64,000 bases of DNA. It comes from Archivesica marissinica (Eukaryota > Mollusca > Bivalvia > Venerida > Vesicomyidae). Location of the stretch: NCBI GenBank assembly GCA_014843695.1, contig CM026398.1:12223584-12287583 (forward strand), written 5' to 3'. The notes under the pieces are model-generated. The model did not search any database and was not told the DNA's origin. It saw nothing but the letters and a program-made list of their open reading frames with translations. Positions 36,099 to 45,560 of this stretch are shown piece by piece (the stretch's first letter is position 1; each line of letters begins with the position of its first letter). Made by a program: the position numbers and the translations under genes.

Positions 36099-36297
36099 AC
36101 CATATATTCCTGGCCATAAGTCGAGATTCAAATTTTGGCTTGAAAATGTTGATTTTAAGCGGGATCCTTCCATATGTCGAGGGTACTTTGTGGACTTATG
36201 ACATTCGTTACGACAAAGGCACTAAAGGTCTGGGCCTGCAGATTGTCACAGAAAATGAAAAATCCAAATGGGCCAGAAATGCAATAAAAAGTGGAGG
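36099..36297 (+). CDS. Candidate internal exon of an unidentified plus-strand gene
   Basis: An acceptor-like CCTTTTTTTCATAG precedes 36099, and GG|GTGATT follows 36297. Two overlapping readings look protein-like. One frame is open throughout (199 bases, phase 1 in, phase 2 out) and includes EGTLWTYDIRYDKGTKGLGL and KSKWARNAIKSGG. Another is open only to 36201 and reads PYIPGHKSRFKFWLENVDF then KRDPSICRGYFVDL. I do not recognise either. The choice of frame is unresolved and a frameshift near 36185-36200 is possible. The phase 2 end does not fit the phase 0 start of the next candidate exon (40013), so an exon may be missing or this call is wrong. Confidence 0.25.
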
Positions 36298-36546
36298 GTG
36301 ATTGAAATATTGGCATATCTGTAGTGTTTAGAATCTACACCAGCTGTCATATACTGCATGATCACATATATATATATATTGAAATGTGTATTTCATCTCT
36401 GTAGAGCAATGTAAAATTAGACTCATGACTTGGTTTCATTTTGTAAAATACATCTCTGAAAATATCGAAATTGTAAAGCCTAAAAACGTACATGTGTACA
36501 TATAAAATGTGTCAGAGTGCACTATCGACGTTCTAGGATTCAATAT
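36298..36546. other. Short unassigned stretch
   Basis: AT-rich, with a small TATATATA run near 36366. No feature is seen. Confidence 0.4.
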
Positions 36547-36915
36547 TTATGCCTCCAGCATGCTGCATCATTCTCTAGAGGAGCATGCCCCCAGACCCCT
36601 CCAACATCATCATACTCTGGAGGAGCATGCCCCCCAGTCCACACCAACATCATCATACTCTGGAGGAGCATGCCCCCCAGTCCCCTCCAGCATCATCATA
36701 CTCTAGAGGAGCATGCCCCCCAGTCCCCTCCAACATCATCATACTCTGGAGGAGCATGCCCCCCAGTCCCCTCCAACATCATCATACTCTAGAGGAGCAT
36801 GCCCCCAGTCCCTTCCAGCATCATCATACTCTGGAGCAGCATGCCCCCCAGACCCCTCCAGCATCATCATACTCTGGAGGAGCATGCCCCCCAGTCCCCT
36901 CCAACATCATCGTAA
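36547..36915. repeat. Minisatellite, 43-base unit, about 8-9 copies
   Basis: The unit is CATGCCCCCCAGTCCCCTCC plus AACATCATCATACTCTGGAG and GAG. One or two C are gained or lost in the C-run in several copies. The unit is GC-rich and pyrimidine-biased compared with its surroundings. Confidence 0.93.
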
Positions 36916-37256
36916 TTCAGTAATTCAATGCTCAATTTATTGTATGGGACTACAAATTGAGGAAGAAACTGAATTAAAATGCCAAAATTACAAAAAAAGT
37001 TTCTGCCGAATTGTTTATTTTAAAATGATATATTATATAACAATGAAAACGTTCAAGTTATTATATACGCAGACAGCTCTTGTATTTTCTGAGCAAGAAG
37101 TGTTGGCCAATGAATTTCCTGCATTATGTCACATGCTTAGTTTTACCATTTCTGATTGATCAATCATCTGAGTATCACACAGGAATTATGATAAGAACCT
37201 GGAAAATGTGCTCTGGGAGAATCGGTTAATGTAACAAAATCTCAAAAATATTAAAT

Positions 37257-37300
37257 TTTATTTATTTTACAACGTTTACGAAGCAAGTTTTAACAATTTA
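37257..37300 (-). mobile_element. SINE family B, detached 3' tail
   Basis: TTTATTTATTTTACAACG followed by an AAGCAAGTTTTAACAA stretch is the inverted tail of family B, as at 42119-42170. The rest of the SINE is not adjacent but resumes at 39412, on the far side of a nest of insertions. Confidence 0.7.
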
Positions 37301-37341
37301 CACTCTTTATACAAAATTCCTATTCGGTCACCTGGTGTTTC

Positions 37342-38563
37342 GGGATACGGACAGAAGCCCCCCCGGACAAAAGCCCCCCCATCTTTTTTGCCACAGGAGG
37401 ACAAAAGCCCCCCCGTTCAAATTCAGGGTAGGACAAAAGCCCCCCCATAAAAAACCCAAGGGAGGACAAAAGCCCCCCCATGCACATTCAGGGTAGGACA
37501 AAAGCCCCCCCATAGAAAAACCAAGGGAGGACAAAAGCCCCCCCATGCATATCCAGAGGAGCGAACGGCGTCATCAAAATGAGACGGACACCGCCCAGAT
37601 TCCCCCCGGCAATTTGGAATGTGAACCAGACTACACTCGACGGAGGTGATAGGACCAACAACCTGTGCGAAAGCTGGAACAATAGTTTCAAACACCTGGT
37701 AGGACATAGCAACCCAAGTCTCTGGACCGTCATCACATCTCTGCAGAAGGACCAGACAGCAGTTAACACCGAACTCGAGCGTGTACGGACAGGCCAACCG
37801 TCAGCCAAACGTCAGCGGAAGGAGACTGTCAGCCACCAGAAACGTCTCAGCAAGTTGTGCAGCCAATACCGCGATGGACAGAAATCACAGGCCAGTTTTA
37901 TGTTCGCGATTGGAGAATGTATCCGACTATGAACAGTTTATTCGCTTGTGTTCCCAGTGTGGTGAAATCATCCTTATTATAGAACATAACATTTGACTGC
38001 TTACGACATAGTCCCCAGTGTATGACATCTTGATTTGAGCCCCGTTACATCACATTAGTCACATGAGTTTGTTCAGACCATAAGTGTGCTGATATATTAA
38101 TGCAAGATATAAGAGATTAATGTGCTTGTTTAATTCATGTTTTGAATTGATTTGAGTCACATCACATCAGTCACATGAGATTGTTCAGACCATAAATAGC
38201 CATCATATAGAAAGTACATGTGCTTTGGTTAATAGTGTGCTGAAATATTAATGTGCTTGTTTCATGTTTCATTCATGTTGTTCATGTTTGTTTTGCCAAT
38301 ATAAAAGGTACATGTCACTCAATGTCTTACTTGTCAATACTTAGGAAACAATGTCAGTGATAGGGGGGCTTTTGTTCTACCCTGAATGTGAATAGGGGGG
38401 CTTTTGTCCACCCTTGGGTTTTCTATGAGGGGGCTTTTGTCCTACCATGAATTTGAACGGGGGGCTTTTGTCCTCCCTTGGTTTTTCTATGGGGGGGCTT
38501 TTGTCCGCCCGTGTCAAAAATCATGGGAGGGCTTTTGTCCGGGGGGGCTTATGTCCTACACTC
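37342..38563 (+). mobile_element. Mutator-like (MULE) element with tandemly repeated inverted ends
   Basis: Both ends are made of repeated GGACAAAAGCCCCCCC modules, facing inward in opposite orientation (left 37342-37550, right about 38360-38563). The outermost bases pair as GGGATACGGACAGAAGCC against GAGTGTAGGACATAAGCC. An 8-base direct repeat GGTGTTTC flanks it (37334-37341 and 38564-38571). The opposite arm of the surrounding palindrome (39379-39410) preserves the same site without the insertion. Inside is a fragment of a MULE-type transposase. Family assignment rests on the protein fragment and the 8-base duplication. Confidence 0.85.
37579..37932 (+). pseudogene. MULE-type transposase, C-terminal fragment
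   Basis: The open frame of 117 codons has the pattern of the region after the catalytic core in the MULE/FLYWCH-associated proteins common in animal genomes: RFPPAIWNVNQTTLDGGDRT, then NNLCESWNNSFKHLVG, then HPSLW-like SNPSLWTVITSLQKDQ. In that family the segment reads roughly W-x(5)-R-T-NN-x-E-W/S-N-x(6)-G-x(3)-P-x-(L/M)-W. The DDE catalytic domain is absent, and the terminal repeats begin immediately upstream, so this is an internally deleted, non-autonomous copy. The annotated ATG (37579) is probably not the original start. A related autonomous element must supply activity elsewhere. Confidence 0.75.
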
Positions 38564-38627
38564 GGTGTTTCACAGTATTTGGAGCAAACTAATAACCATA
38601 AAATATCGATATTCATATCATTTTTTT

Positions 38628-39251
38628 TAGGGATGGCAACAAATAGCGATTTCGATATTCGGTCGAGAAGATATTTGAATAATCGGTATAATTCTGTGAA
38701 AAACGCGGCATGAAGCGACGACGGCTGAAATCGTCGCACAAGTTCACATATGGGCGTGAATGTTACTGCAAATTTTCAGTAATATTTCAAAGGTATTTTC
38801 TCGGCAAAACAATTTTAAAATCATATCAAAGACCCCCGATATTTACCCAGCAGTAACAATTTGCAAACAAATTAGTTTGCAATATTGAATTGGTTCAATC
38901 AGTAATATAGATTAACATGTTTATAAATTAAACAATAAAATTCAAACAATACCTAGCTTAGAACCTACTGTAATTATCCAATTTCATGGCAAGTGTCAAT
39001 TAACACTTTACCTGCCGTTGTTGCGATCACAACATGGTTTATTCACACCTCCTCGGGCGATTTCTTTTGTATTGTAACTTTGTATGGATTTATGATATAT
39101 TGAAAAGAAAACAACGACGTATCTGATTTTATGACAGTTTATTTAAATTTTGCATATATATTTTTTTTTCTCTACCGAATATTTGAATACTTTAAAAGTA
39201 TTTGAATATTCGGACGTTCGAGCGAATATTCGTATATTCGTTGCCATCCCT
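38628..39251. mobile_element. hAT-like MITE, second copy, 8-base duplication
   Basis: The ends are TAGGGATGGCAACAAATA and, inverted, AGGGATGGCAACGAATATAC, with ATATTCG-type subterminal motifs (for example GAATATTCGTATATTCG near 39223-39239). The 8-mer ATTTTTTT flanks both sides (38620-38627 and 39252-39259). No coding capacity. It belongs to the same family as 1912-2656. Confidence 0.82.
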
Positions 39252-39411
39252 ATTTTTTTAATATATTTTATTACAGATCTTTATGCAATGAATTACTGTA
39301 TAATCATCTGGAATAAAATGCATTAAATGACAATATGAAAATATTTATATTGTATGATTATTAGTTGGCTCCATAAATTATAAAACACCAGGTCACCAAT
39401 TAGGAATTTGG

Positions 39412-39601
39412 TTAATCACTCTCGTTGGCGCAGATAAAAGAGTAAATGTGTTCATTCGGGTGGGGGGGGGGGAACCGGAGTACCAGGAGAAAACCTACCT
39501 GTCCGATCTGGCGACCACCATACCATCTCACATACTTCCCGGTCCGAGGATCGAATACGGGTTGCATTGGTGAGAAGCGAGTACCATTGCGCTAATCGGA
39601 C
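39412..39601 (-). mobile_element. SINE family B, body and tRNA-like head
   Basis: On the minus strand it starts at the tRNA-like head CGTCCGATTAGCGCAATGG (box A) and has CAACCCGTATTCGATCCTCG (box B), then GGGAAGTATGTGAGATGGTA and CCGGTTCCCCCC. It stops where the usual tail should begin. The missing tail is at 37257-37300, so this SINE was split by the palindromic element. Confidence 0.82.
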
Positions 39602-39711
39602 GCAAATATATATGTCTGTTTGGCAATTGTTATCGATTATAAGAATATGTCGTTTGGATGTAATTTGTGTATAAATATGTTTTATATTAGTTTATGCAAA
39701 TTTATATTTAG

Positions 39712-39840
39712 CTCGATTGCGAAACAAGTTCTTACAACTTATATTAATAAAACTCGAGTTTCTTCATTCCTGATGGAATCCATCGCCAACGTGTAATTGA
39801 AATGCTTTGCCTAAGGGCACAATCATAACGGCTCCAGCAT
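39712..39840 (-). mobile_element. SINE family C, partial
   Basis: It contains the inverted tail CGATTGCGAAACAAGTTC, the TCATTCCTGATGGAATCCAT block and the GCCTAAGGGCAC block found in the family C copy at 17745-17935. The tRNA-like head is lost. Confidence 0.72.
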
Positions 39841-39917
39841 ATGTTTAATATTTAGGAGGGGCCCATGGAAGATTAGTCTTGCTAGATGAGTTGCCCTCTC
39901 TAAATAAAGAATTGACC

Positions 39918-39990
39918 TACTTTACTTACTTACTTACTTACTTACTAACTCACTCACTCACTCACTCACTCACTCACTCACTCACTCACT
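39918..39990. repeat. Microsatellite (TTAC)n then (TCAC)n
   Basis: About seven TTAC/CTTA repeats change into about ten CACT repeats, a second example in this window of a tetranucleotide array switching motif by one base. Confidence 0.92.
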
Positions 39991-40012
39991 ATGCTTTACA
40001 TTATTATTTCAG

Positions 40013-40064
40013 GTTGATGTACCTTGTTATATAGAGGAAGTTGCTTACCCGTGCATGCATGATG
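40013..40064 (+). CDS. Candidate internal exon, 52 bases, unidentified protein
   Basis: The borders are strong: TTATTATTTCAG before 40013 and GATG|GTAAGC after 40064. Only one frame is open, reading VDVPCYIEEVAYPCMHD plus one base (phase 0 in, phase 1 out). The next candidate exon, 63684-63791, begins by needing exactly one base, and its own frame is then open, so the two can be joined as ...CMHD-E-FSGTW.... Two cysteines nine residues apart suggest a secreted or extracellular segment. I do not recognise the family. A short exon with chance splice signals remains possible. Confidence 0.42.
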
Positions 40065-40166
40065 GTAAGCATATACATGTTATGTTGCACAAGATGAGTT
40101 GACCTGCCAAACTGATAATTAAAATTAATTTTATAGGCATAAGAGGTGTATTTATTGGATGTTGTG

Positions 40167-40610
40167 TCGGCCTTTTAGGGAAGAGGTATTGAGTTTGAGC
40201 CCTGTTGGAACCACTGTGGTTGTATGTGTAGTAGGGGTCCTTTGGCAAGACACTAAGATCGACATTGCCTCTTCTTCCTTCCTCATGGTGATGGATTCCA
40301 CCAGGAATGAGGTCTCGCCAATTGCGTCAAAAAAACAAATATAGGCGCTAAATTTTATGAATTGGCGAAAATATTTGGCGCAATTTTTAAAAAACAAATT
40401 TTTTAATTATTTTTTTAGCACATGTTTTGTCAAATACATGGCTTCAAATATTTATTTGTGAACTATATGGCTCTTAGTTGGCTCCAAGTTTTTTTAATTG
40501 GCTCCAGTGTTTTTCAATTGGCGCAGAAGTGGCACAGACAAACATTCAGACAGAGGGAACCCTGAGAACTTGTTTCGCAATCAAGCTAGAATAAATTTGT
40601 GTAATAACAG
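40167..40610 (+). mobile_element. SINE family C-like copy interrupted by about 240 bases
   Basis: A box B-like GAGTTTGAGCCC, then GCCTCTTCTTCCTTCCTCAT and CAGGAATGAGGTCTCG (to about 40317), match family C. The expected tail ACTTGTTTCGCAATCAAGCT appears only at 40569-40588. The intervening 40318-40568 is AT-rich and has repeated AATTGGCGC and AATTGGCTCC motifs, and is foreign to the SINE. Confidence 0.6.
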
Positions 40611-40727
40611 GTTCGATACCACAGCATTACACAGCATATTTATTAATAACAAATCTGACACCACTCACACTCTGCCCCTTCGCCCATCTGTCTAGCATAC
40701 ATCCACCAGTCACATTTGTGTGGTGTA

Positions 40728-40885
40728 CGGTCAAACCTGTCTTAAGCAGCCAGCCAAGGGAATCACAGAAAGTGACTGCTTAACAACGGTCATTGTAATA
40801 AAACAACATATTGGAAATCTGGAAACTGGCTACTTAATACAGGTTGGCCGTTTAATAAAGGTGAACACTAACACAGGTTTGACTG
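40728..40885. mobile_element. Small Tc1/pogo-type MITE, TA-flanked
   Basis: Terminal inverted repeats CGGTCAAACCTGT and (inverted) CAGTCAAACCTGT are flanked by TA on both sides. It is 158 bases and has no coding capacity. A relative lies at 49990-50162. Confidence 0.72.
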
Positions 40886-41317
40886 TACATATAACAATTA
40901 TTATATGACCGTGACCTCCAAAGTTTATTATTATGAGCCAAATTAGGAACCTGAAATATTAATTATTTTCTACATGTCTAAGCTTTCCAATTTTACGCGT
41001 TTATCTTCATTCATGTTAATTAAATCAACAGAAGCCAGAATGTGATTCAAATCTGTTTGTTTGGAACCTGGCATATTAAATCCTTTGATACATAATCTGG
41101 CGCTCCTCTTGGAAACATAATTATTTTTCTATAAGTAAATGAAGGTGCTGTATTCATTTTGTTCTGGTATTACATTTTATGATTACTTTGTTCAAAACAG
41201 TGTAGTGTCATCAGGGCATAAAAATATACCGGTTGCTATGGTAACACAGTTACTTTGCTTTTGCATGGAACATTCATTTTTGTGAAGTTCACTGAAGTTA
41301 TACCGGTACGTGACAGG
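40886..41317. other. Unassigned AT-rich stretch
   Basis: No repeat family, exon or RNA gene is recognised. Confidence 0.4.
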
Positions 41318-41972
41318 ATACATTGACAGGATAGGATACATTGACAGGATGATTTTGACAGAATGCATTGACAGGATGCATTGACATGATGCATTGACAG
41401 GATACTTGACAGGATACTTGACAGGATACATTGACAGGATGCATTGACAGGATATATTGACAGGATACATTGACAGGATACATTGACAGGATACATTGAC
41501 AGGATACATTTGCATTGACAGGATACATTGACAGGATACTTGACAGGATACTTGACAGGATACTTGACAGGATACTTGACATGATACATTGACAGGATGC
41601 ATTGACAGGATACATTGACAGGATACATTGACAGGATACATTGACAGGATACATTTGCATTGACAGGATATATTGACAGGATATATTGACAGGATACATT
41701 GACAGGATACTTGACAGGATACTTGACATGATACATTGACAGGATGCATTGACAGGATACATTGACAGGATACATTGACAGGATACATTGCCAGGATACA
41801 TTGACAGGATGCATTGACAGGATATATTGACAGGATACATTGACAGGATACATTGCCAGGATACATTGACAGGATGCATTGACAGGATATATTGACAGGA
41901 TACATTGACAGGATACTTGACAGGATACTTGACAGGATACATTGACAGGATACATTGACAGGATACATAGTT
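41318..41972. repeat. Minisatellite, 11/13-base unit, about 50 copies
   Basis: A 13-base unit GACAGGATACATT is mixed with an 11-base variant GACAGGATACT and GCATT variants. Blocks of four to six 11-base units in a row occur near 41399-41425, 41535-41580 and 41705-41730. A block of about 175 bases near 41460-41640 recurs with small changes near 41640-41900. Confidence 0.93.
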
Positions 41973-42118
41973 TTTGCTTAGTTTGTCTTCTGAGCACTAG
42001 ATCTCAACTTTAATTTTACTGCATTTGGCCCTATTTTATCAGATGCAAGTTGCAATTTCAGTGTTTATTAGAATTTATGTAGAAACTATGTCAGAAATTG
42101 TATCTTGTTAAAAAAGTT

Positions 42119-42320
42119 TAAACTTTATTTATTTTACAACGATTGTGAAGCAAGTTCTAACAACTTATATTAATCACTCTCGTTGGTGCTGATGAAAGAG
42201 TAAATGTGGACATTCGTGTGGGAGGAAACCGGAGTACCCGGAAAAGCCCACCTGTCCAATCTGGCAACCACCGTACCATCTCACATACTTCCCGGTCCGA
42301 GGATCAAACCCGGGTTGCTT
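42119..42320 (-). mobile_element. SINE family B, nearly complete, head truncated
   Basis: It shows the inverted tail TTATTTTACAACGATTGTGA, then TTAATCACTCTCGTTGG, GACATTCGTGTGGGAGG, AAACCGGAGTACCCGGAAAA and the box B region TCAAACCCGGGTTGC. The box A part of the tRNA-like head is missing. Confidence 0.82.
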
Positions 42321-42816
42321 GTTGAAAGTTGGGTTCCTTATTTTATCCATAATCTCTCAATTTTAATCGTAGGTCGTTATTGTTGTAAAGTTTGCACCAT
42401 ATAATATCAATGTTCACCTTTTCCTCATCCTTATACAGCCAAGAAAAGTACCTGTGTTTTGGTGTCCGTTTTCTTCCGAAATAAAATAAGAAATCAGTTT
42501 GCTCTGACTCGATAATTGATGACCTTATATTGAAATAACTCCAAGGGTGTAACAAAAGCATAGACTTTGATTGATCTGTCTGTAAACTGAACCTGTCAAT
42601 AGCATTTAGAATATCAAATTAATGATTGTTGTGCATAAGTGTTTAATTCATTTGTTTGGTCTTTACTTACGAGTGGCTTCTGGTTTCTTAGCCCATCTTA
42701 TACGCTGGTCTATGCAAAATAGCACGGATTCAAGACCAGAGTTGGAGAGGGAGGGGGGTCATCTTATAGTTGAGATCATCTTACATGTACGGTAGGTCAG
42801 ATATCACTTTTTTTGT
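42321..42816. other. Unassigned stretch
   Basis: AT-rich, no array and no recognised mobile element. A 72-codon minus-strand open frame (42343-42561) has no supporting similarity. Confidence 0.35.
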
Positions 42817-43033
42817 TTAACCCATTCAACACCAAGTAACTCACATGGACTGGTCCATGATATTCATAGACATTTGGACAAGTTCATTTATCAAAATGGG
42901 TAATTATGTCTAAAAATAGTCGTATCACTGGCAAAAAGTGCAGATCCTGATGAGACGGCTCGTCACGAGCCGACTCATCTGGATCTACACTTTTGTAAGC
43001 CTATTTAGAGGTCTGTGGTGTTGAAAGGGTTAA
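42817..43033. mobile_element. TTAA-flanked MITE, family T1
   Basis: It is bounded by TTAA on both sides. Inverted ends are TTAACCCATTCAACACCA and (inverted) TTAACCCTTTCAACACCA. The interior has GATGAGACGGCTCGTCACGA, an internal palindrome-like block. Family members lie at 61716-61996 and, with a SINE inside, at 56255-56703. TTAA targets are typical of piggyBac and Kolobok elements. No transposase is encoded. Confidence 0.8.
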
Positions 43034-43486
43034 TCAATATTATCCACCATTAACTGTCCAATGTGTCCGATATTGTTTGTAATGTTGACCATGTAGCTGC
43101 CATTGTCTCCATATTGGCTGGCAGCCATTGTTATTTGATGACAGAGGTTTTGCTCCTGGCACTATTGCAGCTAGAGGTTTCATTACATTCCAGAAAGTGT
43201 GTTAAAAACATTTTGCCAGAGATGACTTTTTTATGCCAGTCTGTAATTATTTGTTTATAATTTCTGATACTAAAATGCCTATGGCCTGTATGGTTAATTC
43301 CTATGCGTTCAGAGCCATGTTTTATTCGCTATTAAACAACTGAAAGACAAATATTATTTCATAAATAAAAAACGCTAGAGTCACAAGCTAATAATTATTT
43401 TTATTAGCTTATTAAATGTAGACAGACGAATGTCCTGCAGTATCTCCAATTGATACATTACTCGAATAGTTTGTTATTAATTAACT
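43034..43486. repeat. Unassigned stretch with an interspersed repeat at 43311-43440
   Basis: GCCATGTTTTATTCGC, AACTGAAAGACAAATATTAT and an AT-rich remainder are shared with 61093-61200, so this is a piece of a dispersed repeat. The rest is unassigned. Confidence 0.55.
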
Positions 43487-43640
43487 CGCCTCGCTGACTT
43501 GTGTACCACTGTAACCTATCATCAATGATGGTCACGGGTTCGAGCCCCGCTCAAACCATGTTTCATTTATATGAACAAGTTGATATGCTCATATGGGCAA
43601 CCGGTAGCGACGATAAATAAACGTAAAACACACAAAAAGG
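43487..43640 (+). mobile_element. tRNA-derived SINE, family D head with family A tail
   Basis: CGCTGACTTGTGTACCACTG, then ACCTATCATCAATGATGGTC and a box B GGGTTCGAGCC match the family D head at 60538. The 3' end is the family A tail GGGCAACCGGTAGCGACGAT. The family A and D elements therefore share a LINE-recognised tail. Confidence 0.8.
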
Positions 43641-44496
43641 TAGGTAATGAAAGAACTAGTGGTAATGAGATATCGAGGAAATGGGGAGAACACCAATTAA
43701 AAGTACATAATTACGCTCGTTTAGTAAGTAGTTAGGGTCAGTTAATTACTGATCAATATTTCTCATTATTTTGACCTGATTTCATGCAGACACTTTGTCT
43801 ATTGTGATGAAGTAATAGCCGGTGGTGCCTAAAACAAGTGATTTCCTGTAAATAAGAACAAAATCGATGCAAAATTGTCAAATTAAGAGAACAATTATTG
43901 CTTCGACACTATATTATGCAATGTCACTAGAAGCTTGCGCAATTTTACATGGTGTGCATCAAAGATATACAGTGACAAATGAATGCACAACCACAAACGA
44001 TATTACTTCTATGAAAAGTTGGAAGATTTTAGCAGCTACGGTTGCTTTGTTCATTGCCTATGTTCTAGAGTATTGGAATAATTCAGATTTTATTATTTAT
44101 TTTAAATTTTTATATTTAGTTTGAAATCTCAAGCACCATAAAATTTAACCTCACTTCACTTTTTTTTAAATATTATTTTATTGCAATTTTTTCATACATT
44201 CATTACAATTATACACACAATGAAATTCGTAGAAAACAATATGAAATTATATTAGGATTTATTATTATTGCTGTATACTATTTAATCTGGGAGAAAAAAG
44301 CAAATGGGTTGGGCTACAAGTTATGACAACATTATTTACAGCATAAAGCATAAAGAAATATTATAAAATATTAATTCTTACACATTAATATGAAATGTCT
44401 TTAGTACTGGGAACCAGATTGTGTGAAAATCTGTGAAATCATTTAGAAGTATCATAGTGTTCTTTTCACACAGCTTCATGCAAGAACACATCCTTG
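43641..44496. other. Unassigned AT-rich stretch
   Basis: No array or recognised element. An 85-codon plus-strand frame (43867-44124) has a hydrophobic C-terminus but no splice or homology support and is AT-driven; I do not call it a gene. Confidence 0.4.
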
Positions 44497-44715
44497 CCAT
44501 GAACTGGAGGGCAATCGGTAGAGCACATGCACCACGTTACACTGTGATCCATGCCATGAACTGGAGGGCACTCGGTAGAGCACATACCCCACGTCACACT
44601 GTGATCCATGCCATGAACTGGAGGGCACTCGGTAGAGCACATACCCCACGTCACGCCCCATGTTACGCTGTGATCCATGCCATGAACTGGAGGGCACTCG
44701 GTAGAGCACATACCC
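44497..44715. repeat. Tandem repeat, about 57-72-base unit, with tRNA D-arm-like motif
   Basis: Four copies of CCATGAACTGGAGGGCACTC followed by GGTAGAGCACATACCCCACG and TCACACTGTGATCCATG. GGGCACTCGGTAGAGCAC has the pattern of a tRNA box A and D-arm. The unit boundary region CCCCACGTCA is the seed of the 12-base array that follows. Confidence 0.85.
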
Positions 44716-45560
44716 CACGTCATGCCCCACGTAATGCCCCACGTCATGCCCCACGTCATGCCCCACATCATGCCCCACGTCATGCCCCACATCATGCCCC
44801 ACGTCATGCCCCACGTAATGCCCCATGTCATGCCCCATGTCATGCCCCACGTCATGCCCCATGTCATGCCCCACGTGTCACGTCATGCCCCACATCATGT
44901 CATGCCCCACGTCATGCCCCACGTCATGCCCCACATCATGCCCCACGCCCCACGTCATGCCCCACGTCATGCCCCACGTCATGCCCCATGTAATACCCAT
45001 GTCATGCCCCACGTCATGCCCCACGTAATGCCCCACGTCATGCCCCATGTAATGCCCCACGTCATGCCCCATGTAATGCCCCACGTCATGCCTCATGTCA
45101 CGCCCCACGTCATGCCCCACGTAATGCCCCACGTCATGCCCCACGTCATGCCCCACGTCATGCCCCACGTCATGCCCCATCATGCCCCACGTCATGCCCC
45201 ACGTCATGCCCCACGTAATGCACCACGTCATGCCCCACGTCATGCCCCACCTCATGCCCCACGTAATGCCCACGTCATGCTCCATGTAATGCCCCACGTC
45301 ATGCCCCACGTCATGCCCCATGTCATGCCCCATCATGTCATGCCCCACGTCATGCCCCATGTAATGCCCCACGTCATGCCCCACATCATGCCCCATGTAA
45401 TTCCCCACGTCATGCCCCACGTCATGCCCACATCATGCCCCACGTCATGCCCCACGTCATGCCCACATCACGCCCCACGTCATGCCCCACGTCATACCCC
45501 ACGTCACGCCCCACGTTATGCCCCACGTCATACCCCACGTCACGCCCCACGTTAATGCCC
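44716..45560. repeat. 12-base minisatellite, about 70 copies, each with a TGACGTGG-type site
   Basis: The unit is CCCCACGTCATG, with CCCCATGTAATG and CCCCACATCATG variants. Most copies read CCACGTCA, whose reverse complement TGACGTGG is the core bound by ATF6/XBP1-type bZIP factors. Long open frames (MPHV... and HAPR...) reflect the 12-base period. Confidence 0.93.

Larger units (their letters stand above)
37313..39410. mobile_element. Palindromic (foldback-type) element hosting a MULE and a hAT MITE
   Basis: The left end (AATTCCTATTCGGTCACC, then TGGTGTTT) is the inverted repeat of the right end (39379-39410; reverse strand AATTCCTAATTGGTGACC, then TGGTGTTT). Similarity continues inward on both arms: TTTGGAGCAAACTAATAACC at 38578-38597 against the inverse of the sequence at 39354-39375. 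The left arm is interrupted by the MULE (37342-38563) and the loop by the hAT MITE (38628-39251). Removing both leaves a small inverted-repeat element of roughly 250 bases. It appears to split a family B SINE. Confidence 0.65.

Noticed and set aside
43867..44124. 85-codon plus-strand frame with a hydrophobic C-terminus
   Set aside because: AT-rich sequence, no splice signals or recognisable similarity; length is within chance expectation for such composition.
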